Assembly: GCA_009746045.1 (NCBI GenBank)
Contig: RPFO01001857.1
Location: 62,001 to 126,000 of the forward strand
DNA from: Mesostigma viride
Lineage: Eukaryota; Streptophyta; Mesostigmatophyceae; Mesostigmatales; Mesostigmataceae
Direction: 5' to 3'
DNA length: 64,000 nucleotides
Shown: positions 9,565 to 20,235 of the stretch, in pieces
Layout: every line of letters begins with the position of its first letter
Position numbering within the stretch: the stretch's first letter is position 1
Made by a program: the position numbers and the translations under genes
The notes under the pieces: generated by a model
What the model saw: only the letters and a program-made list of their open reading frames with translations
Database searches by the model: none
Told to the model about the DNA's origin: nothing

Positions 9565-10155
9565 TCATAGATTCCAACACAGACTTAAGTAAGGCATGTA
9601 AAACATCGCGTCCTCGCGAGGGTAGTGCGAGGTGACGACCACTCCCTCGTCCCCCTTTTCCATGATGCGCAAGACCATCCCGGCCATCCCCGTCCACCTC
9701 TGGAGATCGTTGAACGTCATCTTGCGCACGGCGAAATCCGCGTATTCGCCGCCATAAGCGCCCGTGTTCTCGTGGGACGCGAGGAATTCCTCCATCCTCG
9801 AACACAGGAACTGGTCCACGTTTCCGTCGTCTAAGACCCACTTGTTCTCCTGCCCGTTGTCCCAGTCTTCCGCCGCCATTCTCCTCGTGACGTTCGCCAT
9901 CCGCTTGTCGTAAAACCCGACGATGTGCGTCATGGGCCGCAATATGCGGCTCTCGCGATCCAATTCTATATCGTGCACGGCAAGGACCGATGCACTCGGA
10001 AACCTCTTGCTCACGATATACACGTTGCGGTCCCACAGGTCCGGTTTCGAACTATTGGCACAGGTCACCGCAGATTTCCCTCGTTTCGCGCGAAGGACCG
10101 GTCGGCGTTCGCGAGGATGGATACGAAGCGGACGGCTTGTGAGTACCGTTGCCAT
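9565..10155 (-). CDS. Hypothetical 196-residue protein
   Basis: An intact frame from ATG 10155. After an Arg-rich N-terminus it has a soluble alternating profile with NVYIVSKRFPSASVLAVHDI, MTHIVGFYDKRMANVTRRM, and a C-terminus YMPYLSLCWNL. No signal peptide, zinc motif or membrane helix is visible. No family is recognised. Confidence 0.6.
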   Translation of the reverse strand: MATVLTSRPLRIHPRERRPVLRAKRGKSAVTCANSSKPDLWDRNVYIVSKRFPSASVLAVHDIELDRESRILRPMTHIVGFYDKRMANVTRRMAAEDWDNGQENKWVLDDGNVDQFLCSRMEEFLASHENTGAYGGEYADFAVRKMTFNDLQRWTGMAGMVLRIMEKGDEGVVVTSHYPREDAMFYMPYLSLCWNL

Positions 10156-10185
10156 ACCCGTACTACCTATCGGACAAAAAAACTC

Positions 10186-11366
10186 TTACGGCGGGAACGG
10201 GATCCCGTCCGTCATCTCCTCTCCATCTTCCGATTCGTCGCCGTCCTCGTCTTCCGTGTCGAGCGCCTCGTCGCCGAGCATCGCCTGAAGGTGTCCCACC
10301 CCGCGTCCGTGGAGTAACTCCATGCGGTCGTTCTCCTCCACGCGCAACCTGCGCTCAATCTCCTGGCGAGTGGCGACACGGCGCGACAGAAGGTGCGAAC
10401 CGAAACGGGCGGCGATCGACTCGAACCGGGTCAAGGCGGACGCGACGAGGTCGCGGCGGGAAGGGAAGTGGTCCTCGATCGCGTACAGGACCCAGCGAAC
10501 GTAGTCGAACAGAGACTGGGTGTGGTTGTGGTACGCGTGCTTCTCTTCCTCTCCTTCGCGAAGGTTCGTCTGGATCTGTCGAAACCGCTCCCTGGTCATC
10601 CCGGTGGCGACGTAATGCGCGTCGTTGTCCACCTCGGCGATCCATCCGATGTCGAAAATCCGTTTCTCCGGCGATATATGGAGCGGGAACTCCTTCACCT
10701 TCTCGAACTGGGTCGACACGGAGTGAAGGATGAGCGTCGCGTTCTCGAGGCCGAAGATCCGGAGAGACATCCCCACGGACTGGTCCACGAGCATCATGAA
10801 GTCCCACCCCGGGTCGCATCCGGTCTTGGTCGTCCCGTTCTCTGGATGCCGGCCATCTCTTTCATCTGGGCGCGAAAACGGCGGCGGACGTCGTCGGCCA
10901 CCTTGGCCTTCCGCATCTCCCCCGACGCGAACTTGTGCGCCGTCAGAGACGTTAACGAGAGATTCGATGAACGCAGCAGCTGACTCGCCGATAACATGCC
11001 CTTGGGCAAGGGGGATATCGCGAGGTCCGAGAAGCGCCCCTCGTACGGGTTCCCGCCCATGTCGACCCCGAACACGGATTTCGGGATGAACGGCGACTTG
11101 CGCAACAACGTCGCGACGGATTTCGCGCACGCCAGACGTTGGGAAGCGCCCACGACGGTCATGGCGCGCAAGATGCACGACATCACGACGACGTCCGCCA
11201 AGTAGTCGTCGCGACCATCGGGTCTCTTAACGGGTGTGCACCACGGCAGGAACGGTTTCATTCCGGCGACGGAGGACACATCGTCCACGTTGTTGAGACC
11301 CAGCAGATGATACAAGACATCGGACACGCTGGCGAGCTGGTTGGCAGCGTCTACGTGCACGAACAT
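10186..11366 (-). pseudogene. Hypothetical protein of about 390 residues, one frameshift
   Basis: The first frame starts MFVHVDAANQLASV at 11366. The second continues from about 10845 with NGTTKTGCDPGWDFMMLVD and ends with an acidic tail (DTEDEDGDESEDGEE). The shift lies near 10840-10850. No domain is recognised; the second half is helical, with several Arg/Glu-rich segments. A (GA)12 tract sits 12 bases upstream of the start. Confidence 0.5.
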
Positions 11367-11377
11367 GGTGGGACTGC

Positions 11378-11401
11378 AGAGAGAGAGAGAGAGAGAGAGA
11401 G
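11378..11401. repeat. (GA)n microsatellite before a start codon
   Basis: About twelve GA units, read as (CT)n on the coding strand of the gene starting at 11366, about 12 bases from its ATG. A similar tract precedes the gene starting at 25603. Confidence 0.75.
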
Positions 11402-11528
11402 GGAGGACGCCACAGGCCCACACCCCTCTTTTTATATTTGTCCTCACCGACATTTTATTAAGTTAAACGACACGATCAGCAAGTTAAGACGACACGTCGG
11501 CCGATCGGTCGGTCAGAATTGGCCCTCC

Positions 11529-14093
11529 TCAGTTCATCGACTCGGACACGATGTCGAGAGAAGTGGATCCGATGGCGCCCATGTTGTTGCTGTTCGTAAC
11601 GGTATTGGGCGCCGGGTTGGACATCGCGCGACTGTGGGATCCGGAACCGCGGATCTTCACGAGCTGCATGCTCTCGTCGTTCCCGATGCGGAAACCGTAG
11701 GTGACGGTCTGCGACTGGGCGTACATCTCCTTCCAGCCGTACAGCTGGGTGTTGGCGGCGGTGAGGGCCGCGGCCTTCACGCGGACGTCGTCGTACCAGA
11801 TGGCGTACCCGGGCAGAGCCATGCCGGGGCCGAGGGTCAGGGTCGGCGACGCGCCGACGTTGACGGACGCGCTGATGGTCGCCACCAGGACGCCGTTCAG
11901 GTACAGAGTCGTGGCGGTGCCGTCACGGACCACGGCCAAGGTGAAGGACTCGACGCCCTGCAGAAGGGCCGCGGAGGACTGGGCCGAAGTGGTGCCGTCG
12001 GACACGGTGAGGTGGCCGGCGTTGGTCACGGTGACGGTGGTCGTGCCGTACGACAGCAGGACGAGACCGTTCGCGCTCGAGCTCGTCAGGTCGGACTTGG
12101 GGGTCACCTTGGTCACGAGGGTGAAGGTGCCGCTGGGAAGGGAGTCGGAGCACGAGGCGCTCTGAAGACCGGAGTCGTTGATCTTCAAGACGCCGTCCAC
12201 GATGGACGCGCCGCCGTTCAGAGTGACCGTCTTGGCGCCCACCTCCGAGGTGGCGCCGGAGTTGAACTCCCAACGCACGTCGTCCGAGCCGGACGCGAGC
12301 GAGGAGAGGAGGACAGTCGTGCCCGGAGCGTACCGGTCGGCCTCGGCGATGGTGCGGAGAACAGCAGCTGACCGCCCTCAAAGTGCCAGTAGGAGCCGGT
12401 GTGGTCACCCTTGTCCTGGGAGGTCTCCCCCTCGCCCATGTGCCATGTGATGGCACGATCCGAGAAGGCGGAGTTGCCGTCCATGAAGATACCACCGCCG
12501 TTGGCGTTGGCGTTGGTGGCGGTGCCGTTCTCAACGTGGGCGAGAGTCATGGTCTTGTCGACGACGTCGACGTTGGTCTCCGTGGTCGTCACGCTGTTCA
12601 CCGCGCCGTCCACCTGCAGCTGGCCGGAAATCTTGACGACGCCGGTGGCGGAGGTGAGCTCCAGGATGCCCGCGGAGGTGTTGATCTTGCCGCTGCCGGT
12701 GGCCGTGCTGGTGAGGACGAGGTCCTTGGTGATGGCCACGGACTGGGCGGCGTCCAGAGACAGCACGTTGTTCGCGGTCGCGAGGGCGCTGTCGGTGAAG
12801 GTCACATCCTCGACGGCGACGGTCCCGGACGCGGAGGTGATGGAGAGACCGTTGGCGGAGGTGCTGACGGTGTTGTCGGTCACCTTGACGTTCTCGATGA
12901 TGACGGACTTGGTGGCGCCCGCGGTGAGGGTCATATCGATGTCGCCGACCGCGGACATGGCCGCGTCGGTGAACAGACGTCCTCGACCTGCACGGTGCCG
13001 GCGTTGGAGCTCAGAGTCAGAGCGCCCGAGACGGTGCTGACTGCGTTGTCCGCGACGGTCACGTTCTCCACCTTGACGGCGGCGCCCGACCCGGCGGTGA
13101 TGGAGATGTCCCCGCTGACGACGGACATGGCCGCGTCAGTGAAGACGACGTCCTCGACCTGCACGGTGCCGGCAGCAGAGGCGAGAGTCAGAGCGCCCGA
13201 GGCGGTGCTGACCGCACCGTCCGCGATGGTCACGTCCTCGACGCGGACCGAGGCGCCGGTGCCGGCGGTGATGGAAAGATCACCGCTGGCGACGGACAGG
13301 GCGGCGTCGGCGAAGACGACGTCCTCGACCTGCACGGTCCCGGCCGCGGAGGCCAGGGTGAGGGGGCCGGAGGAGGTGCTGACAGCGCCGTCCGCGACTG
13401 TCACGTTCTCGACATGGACAGAGGCGCCGGCGCCGGCGGTGAGGGTCATGTCGCCGCTGGCGACGGACAGGGCGGCGTCGGTGAAGACGACGTCCTCGAC
13501 CTGCACGGTCCCGGCCGCGGAGGCCAGGGTGAGGGGGCCGGAGGTGGTGGACACGGCGCCGTCGGCGACGGACAGATTCTCGATGTGGACGACGCCGGAG
13601 GCGGAGGTGACGTCCAGATCGCCGTTGGAGGTGCTGATGACGTTGTCGGTCACCTTGACGCCCTCGACGAGCACGGACTTGGTCGCGCCGGCGGAGAGGA
13701 CGAGGTCCACGTCGGTCGCGGGCTGCATGGCGTTGTTGTTGACGACGACATCCTCGACCTGGACACTGGTCTGACCGCGGAGGGACAACACGCTGTCGGA
13801 CGCTGTCAGGGAACTGTCCTGGAAAGTGACGTTCTCGACGGTCAGGCTGTTATTGATGCCATTCAGACCGTTGGTGCGCAGGGTGCCAGTGACGGTGGCG
13901 TTCCCATCGACGGTGAAGGACTTGCTGGCGTGGGACCCATACCAAAGTTTGGCTGGATGATGATGTTATTTTGGGCCTTGATCAGGAGGTCCTTCATGCT
14001 CGCGCTCGTCGCCGTGTCACCCAGGATCTCATTGGTGAACATGCGACGGAACTTGGAGGCCCCGAGGTTCTCGCAAAGCAGTACGGACGCCAT
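11529..14093 (-). pseudogene. Fibre-like repetitive protein with lectin-like module, copy 1 (frameshifted)
   Basis: Four frames together make one product of about 850 residues. The N-terminal module (SASMKDLLIKAQNNIIIQPN) is shared by all three copies. A long array of V-x-V-E-D/N-V-x-x-x-D-x-A-V-S-T units, likely a beta-solenoid stalk, follows. Then comes a conserved block GETSQDKGDHTGSYWHFEGG, a LamG/concanavalin-like jelly roll (TLYLNGVLVATISASVNV), and a terminal domain LYGWKEMYAQSQTVTYGFR. Frame changes lie near 13930, 12970 and 12360. The design (anchor, stalk, lectin, C-terminal knob) resembles surface fibres or tail-fibre-like adhesins; function is inferred. A GTATAC box lies at 14107-14112. 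Confidence 0.7.
12960..13660 (-). repeat. 171-bp tandem repeat inside fibre gene 1
   Basis: The string GAAGACGACGTCCTCGACCT recurs at 13141, 13312 and 13483, a 171-bp period encoding 57 residues, with diverged units on either side. Near-identical units suggest recent unequal recombination or homogenisation, lengthening or shortening the predicted stalk in whole beta-solenoid turns. Confidence 0.7.
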
Positions 14094-14136
14094 GATCGAC
14101 TATGTGGTATACATTTCGCTTAGATAATTTTTACTT

Positions 14137-15399
14137 TCAGAAGGACATTTGGCTCTCGACGAGGACGGAGGCGGGGGCGGACCCGACGGCGCCCATGCTG
14201 TTCCCCCAGGTCACGGTGTTCGGGGCGGGGTTGAGCCCGACCCACCCGCCGCCACCCGACCCGCACACCTTGACGAGTTGCAGCCCCTCGTTGTTGGAGA
14301 TGCGGAAACCGTAGGTGACGGTCTGACTGGCGGCGTACATCTCCTTCCATCCGTACAGCTGGGTATTCGCGTCCGTGATCGCCGCGTTCTTGACACGCAC
14401 GTCGTCGAACCACAACGAGTAGCCGGACTGCGCCTTGCCGGGACCCAGGGTCAGTGTGGGCAGAGCACCCACGTCCACCGACGAAGCGATCGTGGCCGAC
14501 AGCACGCCGTCCACGTACAGACGTGTCGACGAAAGGCTGCCGTCACGCACGATGGCCATGGAGAACGGGGTCTCCCCCACGACCGGCGACGTCTGGACAG
14601 AGGCGGTTCCGTCCGTGAGGGTCAAGCATCCGCCATTGGTCACCGTCACGCGCGTGAGCGCGGATGCCGCGACCGCGGCGTTACGGAAGCTGACGTAATC
14701 CACAGTGACCTCCTGCCCAGACGGCTGGCGAGTGGTACCCCCGATCCGGAGGTACGCGTCGGCCGCCTTGATCACGGTGTTTCTCATAATCAGGTTTGTA
14801 AGGGTCACGTTGTTCACACCGACCTGCAAGCTTACCTCGACGTCGTCATACCAGAGACTGAAGAGGTCGCGCGGGTCGGAGGTTTGCGTCCCGGCGGTGT
14901 ACGACTTCCGTAGAAGGCGGTACTTGTGATAGGCACCGTTGGTAGGAGTGTTACCGGCGCTCGTGAGAGCTTCGAGATACGCGAACGGGACACGGAGAAG
15001 ACGATCTCCCAGCCCACCACTGTCCTCGGTGCCGAGGTACAGAACGGTATTGGAGCAATGGATGCTGATTCGCGCACCGTTGCCGGAACCGGCATAATCG
15101 TCTCCGATCCAGAAGACGTTAAAAGAACCAGTGTTCCCGATCAAACTCGTCTTCACTCGAGCTTCCACCGTCCACTCTCCGTACCCATCGTTGGCGGTGG
15201 CTCCGGTCGTGTTGAGATCGGTCATTTGGACGTAACGGGTGTTCGAGCTATGTGCGGGACACGTCACTGCGCCATTGACGGCTGTCACGCCGACGAACGA
15301 CCCACTCGTGCCCGTCCCCGTGTTGGCCACGCTCGTCAGATTGTTGGGGTCGTCGAACCACCTTCCCAGCCACGCGGTGTTGGAGCCGGAGCCCGCCCC
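14137..15399 (-). pseudogene. Fibre-like protein copy 2, 3' part (downstream of LTR insertion)
   Basis: This piece encodes the C-terminal half of copy 2: an inserted beta-rich lectin-like region (EWTVEARVKTSLIGN and LFSLWYDDVEVSLQ), a second LamG-like region with TRLYVDGVLSATIASSVDV, and the shared terminal domain LYGWKEMYAASQTVTYGFR ending SQMSF. It has no start of its own. Its first codons continue exactly from the piece ending at 17972 once the retroelement and one GCCCC duplication are removed. The extra middle lectin-like region is absent from copy 1, so copies differ in binding modules while sharing anchor and knob. Confidence 0.8.
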
Positions 15400-15857
15400 A
15401 GTTGGATGGAGACTAGGAACGACGAACAACTGCTGAAGCTGAAAGCGAATGATGATTGTATTACAATAATACAATGAGAGAGCGATGAAAGCTGAGGGCT
15501 CAGAATGGAACGTCTGGGCAAACTCAGGTGCTGTGGCACTCCCCAGTGCTACGCCTATATGCCTATGGCGGTGCTACCTGCAGCACACGACCAGTGGACA
15601 ACTGTACACTGCAATGCCATGCGACCACGTCACTAGCAACCAGCTAAGACTCGGCCCGTCAGGCCCGGCTACACCGGACCTGGCGGGTCGAGCTAGCACC
15701 TAGGAACAGTCTGGCACTAACCGCACATCGGTCCACATGACACCTCAGTACCGTACACCCTGCCGTACTGTACTGAGGTGTCCCGCTCAGCCGCGGTAGG
15801 CAATACGCGGCGCGCAGGCCGGAAATCCGTGTGTCAGCCTAAGCATCTCATCTAACT
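15400..15857 (-). repeat. LTR (3' LTR by coding direction)
   Basis: A 458-bp long terminal repeat matching 17514-17971 with one visible substitution. Its outer end AGTTGGATGGAGAC resembles the LTR start of the larger element at 31752 (AGTTGGTTGGAGAC), so the two families are related. Confidence 0.9.
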
Positions 15858-16300
15858 CCCATTATGTTTTCCTTTCAGGTTGAAGGCTAGCGACTTCAAG
15901 CCTGACCCTGCCCAGCTAGGAGACTGACTCCAAGCTGACTGAGGTGCTGAGCAACTGACACCCATACTGCAACATCTGGACTGAAAAAGATGGGCCCCAG
16001 AACTCGTGCAATACTTGTGATGGCATCACGTTTAGCTCAACATGCCCGGGGAGTTCCTCCTCCTCGCGAGCTCACAAGGGAGATAGCTATGCCTGTCTGC
16101 CTATCCAGGGAGTGCATCACCAGCCAAGAGAGCCATTGTAAAAAATGCCAAGGTAACCGTTTAAGAGGTTCCATGTTGTTCCATCATCATCGCCCACTCA
16201 GAGAGAAAATACCCAGCCAGGCTGGGTCAACTGAGCTCAGGTTACCTGCAACCTGAGGAGTGACAGTGTACAGGTTTATTGCACCCTGCACTGTCCATGT

Positions 16301-16513
16301 TGTACCTGGACAACATGTGAGGACCAGCCACCCCTGCCCTGCACAGAGGGGGCTGAAGTCCTAGTGACAGGTGACAGGACTATGACATCCTGGACCTGGC
16401 CACGTTGCACCTGCACAACGTGTGAGACCAGCCACCCCTGCCCTGCACATGGGTGACTTGAGTCCTGGTGACAGGTGACAGGAATATGTCATCCTGCACC
16501 TGTGCTGAGCACG
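16301..16513. repeat. Two imperfect tandem repeats of about 105 bp inside the retroelement
   Basis: Both units share ACCAGCCACCCCTGCCCTGC and GTGACAGGTGACAGGA strings in the same order, and a partial third follows. They lie in the non-coding 3' region of the element. Function unknown. Confidence 0.6.
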
Positions 16514-16923
16514 TTGTACGGGACAACATGACAGCACCCATGCCTTTACTGCCACTGAACAGGAAGGCCAGGTGGCCCAGGATATCCACAGTGAACTGGG
16601 GTCCTGGGTAACCACCTGTCAAGGGAGCTTTGACCCTCCACTTGCATGGGGGCACCTGAGCCACTGAGCTCAAGGCCAATCCACCAAGGCATACGCCCTA
16701 GTGAAGAAAGGTGTGAGATACATCCCATGCCCACCTATGAAGGTGTGCATAACGAAATTCCATGGTGTTGAAAAAATCAAAACAGATTTTATTGGGCATA
16801 GGGCACGCAGATGTATGAAAAACAGACTCCAACCAACCCCCCTTGCTGGAAGCCACAACCTACCCCTTGGACCTGCCCAAGGGGTACTGGGTGACCTAGG
16901 CGGCCCTGGTGAACAGGACCCTG

Positions 16924-17395
16924 CTAGGCGTCCCCCCTATGGGGCAGGGTTGCCTGCTTGCCATACGGGTTCATCAAGTGGTACAACAGCTGGTATTGGT
17001 CAGCTGCCTGCTGAGGCACTTTAGTGAGTGCATCAGCAGCGTTGTGTTTGTCCTCCACGTGACGGGTGGACTCCCAGTAGGTGGACTCCTGTTTAAGGAC
17101 CACCCAGTCAAGATCAGTATGCACAGCATAGGGGTTAGCAAGGAAACTGAGGACTGACTGACTGTCAGTGAGCAAGTGTGCCACCACCCCAGCATTGCTG
17201 CCTGCTTGCATCTGCAACCAAACCAGCACATGATTCAAGTACCTGGCATGAAGCACTGCTGACACCACTGCCCTGCACTCAGCAGCGTTGCTGCTGACAG
17301 CCTTGCGTCTATGCAACCGGCTGTACCATGAAATGAGAGACAAGGGTGCATCATCATTCTGCACAAAATACAAGCCTGACTCCCTTGCCTGCAAC

Positions 17396-17462
<67 letters not shown>

Positions 17463-17469
17463 AAGCCAT
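16924..17469 (-). pseudogene. Copia-type RNase H fragment with poly-Asn leader
   Basis: A 181-residue frame. Residues 4-24 are an Asn run encoded by an AAC repeat, interrupted once. The rest aligns with the Ty1/Copia RNase H: LISWYSRLHRRKAVSSNAAE with the catalytic-site Glu of SNAAECRA, LLTDSQSVLSFL with the catalytic Asp, and DKHNAADALTKVP at the end, the usual NPADxLTK motif. It begins only about 45 bp from the 5' LTR, where gag would normally be, so a large internal deletion has fused the last pol domain to the leader. It resembles the RNase H of the element at 31752 (both have AECRA and a N-P/A-ADAxTK ending). Confidence 0.85.
17398..17462. repeat. (TTG)n microsatellite
   Basis: Roughly twenty TTG units interrupted once by TTA. 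Read on the minus strand it encodes the poly-Asn leader of the RNase H fragment. Confidence 0.9.
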
Positions 17470-17513
17470 ATCTTTTTTTTGCTTGTAAAAAAAATATCGA
17501 ACTTTTCAGTCCA

Positions 17514-17971
17514 AGTTGGATGGAGACTAGGAACGACGAACAACTGCTGAAGCTGAAAGCGAATGATGATTGTATTACAATAATACAATGAGAGAGCGAT
17601 GAAAGCTGAGGGCTCAGAATGGAACGTCTGGGCAAACTCGGGTGCTGTGGCACTCCCCAGTGCTACGCCTATATGCCTATGGCGGTGCTACCTGCAGCAC
17701 ACGACCAGTGGACAACTGTACACTGCAATGCCATGCGACCACGTCACTAGCAACCAGCTAAGACTCGGCCCGTCAGGCCCGGCTACACCGGACCTGGCGG
17801 GTCGAGCTAGCACCTAGGAACAGTCTGGCACTAACCGCACATCGGTCCACATGACACCTCAGTACCGTACACCCTGCCGTACTGTACTGAGGTGTCCCGC
17901 TCAGCCGCGGTAGGCAATACGCGGCGCGCAGGCCGGAAATCCGTGTGTCAGCCTAAGCATCTCATCTAACT
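17514..17971 (-). repeat. LTR (5' LTR by coding direction)
   Basis: Second 458-bp copy of the long terminal repeat. Its right end abuts GCCCC, the duplicated target. Confidence 0.9.
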
Positions 17972-20175
17972 GCCCCTCCGTACGACGCCAAGACCATGTC
18001 ATTGGCTGCCGTCGAGGACAGGTCCGCCCCGGGGGTCACCTTCGCCATGATGGAGAACGTGCCGTTGGGGAGGGACGCGGCGCACGTGGCACTCTGCGTC
18101 CCCGAGTCGTTCAAACGCAGGACGCCGCCGGAAACAGTGGCCCCGGACACGAGCGTCAAGGTCTTGCCCCCGACCTCGGACACGGCGTTCGTGTTGAATT
18201 CCCACCGCGCGTCATCGGACCCCGACGCCAGAGCGGCGAGATTCATCTCGGTTCCGGGCGCCTCGCGGTCGGCGGCGGCGATGGTGCGGGACAGCAAGAG
18301 CTGCCCGCCCTCGAAGTGCCAGTAGGAGCCGGTGTTGTCCCCCTTGTCTTGCGAGGTCTCCCCGGCGCCCGCGTGCCACGTCAGCGCGCGACTCGAGTAC
18401 GACGAGCTGCCGTCCACGTACACCCCCGCGTTGTCCGACGACAGGTTCGTGGCGGACGCACCTTTTGTAACTCTGAAGTAGTCGTACGAGTACGTTTGAT
18501 TGGGAGCGTTGCCGTAAGTGACGTTTCCGAACGAGAAATTGCTGTATGCGGAGTTTGACAGTCTCGTCGTCAGGTTCAGAGTGGGAACACCTGAAAACCT
18601 GATGGGAATAGTAGGCCCTCCGTCCTTGGAATACGTGAACGAGGCCAAACAAACCCCTCCTGACCAATTGAACGATAATTTAATCAAATACGTACCGGCC
18701 GCGTTCATAAAATTGACCGCGTCCGATTCCACGTTCGCGCTGTGCTCGACCCTCAACTTGCCGCCTGGTACCACGAAGAATCGGACGTATAATTGACTAG
18801 GCGTGGGCGTAAAGTTGTCGATATAAACCAAAGGACATTTGCCAGAGGTGTTGGTGAGGGCGGACGTGATCGTGACCGAAAACTCAATCTCGACGTTGTC
18901 GGTGCTCAAATTTAACAGACTTAACGGGACGTTCGACACATACGCGTAATCCGATGTCCCCGAAGTGGGAATCACGAGGGCCCCCCCCGTGATGCTCGCA
19001 GAACCGGCGATATTAGCCACGGTAATGGCGTTTGATGCCGAATTGGGAGTCGTGTTGGCCGTTCGGCTCGAGAATTGGAAGTTCATGAGTGAGTTTGACC
19101 CGGTCTGGTATCCCAACTTCACGGTTTTGTCCACGATTTCGAGATTCCCGGTCGCGTTCGTGCTCTCGAGAACGCCCGCCACCTTCACATCCCCTCCCGC
19201 CACCGCGTTCCCGGCGCTGGTGATCGTGTTGGAGCTCGTAAGGGCTCCTGCGACGGCCACCGTGCCGCTTGCGCTCGTCAGCTCGAGATTGCCCGCACTG
19301 GTCGTCACTTTGCCGCTGCCGCCTGCCGTGCTCGTCAGGGTCAGGTCCTTGGTCACCGCCACCGTGGACGACGACACGGCGCTCATCGTGGCATTGGTCA
19401 CGGAGATCCCGCCCACATCCACGCGGTTGGCCGCCGCCCCGGACGAGGTCAGGGACAGAGTCCCGCTGCTGGTGGTGATGCCCGCGGTCTTCACCTTCAC
19501 GCTATCCACGGTAACCGAACCGGTGCCGTTCGAGGTGATGGAAAGATCCGCATCGGCCACGTTGTTGCTGATGCCGGACGTCTTGACTCGGACGTTGTCC
19601 ACCAGGACGGCGCCGGTGCCGTTCGAAACCAAGTTCATGTTGAGATCGGTTTTCGATGCGGACAGAGATGCGTCTGTTACAGTGACGCCGCCCAGCTTGA
19701 GGGCGGCCGCGGAGGACCCCGCTGAGCTGATGGCCAAAGTGCCGCTCGAGGTGGTGACCGCGTTGTCGGTGAACTTGACGCCCTCCACGAGGACCGACTT
19801 GGTCGCGCCTCCCGTGATGGAAATATCGACATCGGAGGAGGGAGCCAAGGCGGCGGCGGTCATCACCACGTCCGAGACCCGCACAGTCCCCGCGTGGGAG
19901 GACAGGGCGAGATTGCCGGAGACCGTGCTGACCGTGTTGCCATCCAGCGTGACGTTGTCGACCTGCAGCGCCCCGTCGATGTCCGCCGTCCCGATGACCT
20001 TGAACTTTTTCAACGCGTCTGCGCCCATCCCCTTGTTGGGCTTTACTAGGATGCTGTCCTGCGCCTTGAAGACCAGGTCCTTGACGCTCGCATCCGGTTT
20101 CAGATCGCCCATCAGATCGGTCGCGTGCAGTTTTCCGAAACGAGCAATTTTGAGTTTGTCCAGCGACGTGGCCAT
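17972..20175 (-). pseudogene. Fibre-like protein copy 2, 5' part (upstream of LTR insertion)
   Basis: A 733-residue open frame with no frameshift up to the insertion. It starts MATSLDKLKIARFGKLHATD, then the shared SVKDLVFKAQDSILVKPNKG anchor, an array of repeats such as SGTLAISSAGSS and GVTVTDASLSAS, a lectin-like region (DNVEIEFSVTITSAL and FTYSKDGGPTIPI), the GETSQDKGDNTGSYWHFEGG block and the start of the next lectin-like module. It stops within the retroelement LTR. The ATG is preceded by TTCGCGTATAC at 20182-20192. Because the frame is intact on both sides, copy 2 seems to have been functional until the insertion. Confidence 0.85.
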
Positions 20176-20235
20176 TTTTTATTCGCGTATACTTGAAGTA
20201 CAGAAAATATATGGTGCCGCTCTATCCGTCATTCT

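Larger units (their letters stand above)
15400..17971 (-). mobile_element. Non-autonomous Copia-type LTR retroelement inserted in fibre gene 2
   Basis: Two 458-bp direct repeats (15400-15857 and 17514-17971) bound a 1656-bp interior. The element starts AGTTGG and ends TAACT, and is flanked by a 5-bp duplication GCCCC (15395-15399 and 17972-17976). The two LTRs differ at one position I could see (A versus G in the GCAAACTC(A/G)GGTG string). The only coding remnant is a Ty1/Copia RNase H on the minus strand, so the 5' LTR is the right-hand one. Immediately inside it, TGGACTGAAAAG could be a primer-binding site, and GAAAGGAAAACATAATGGG next to the left LTR a polypurine tract. Gag, protease, integrase and most of RT are missing, so movement would need a helper element. 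Confidence 0.9.
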
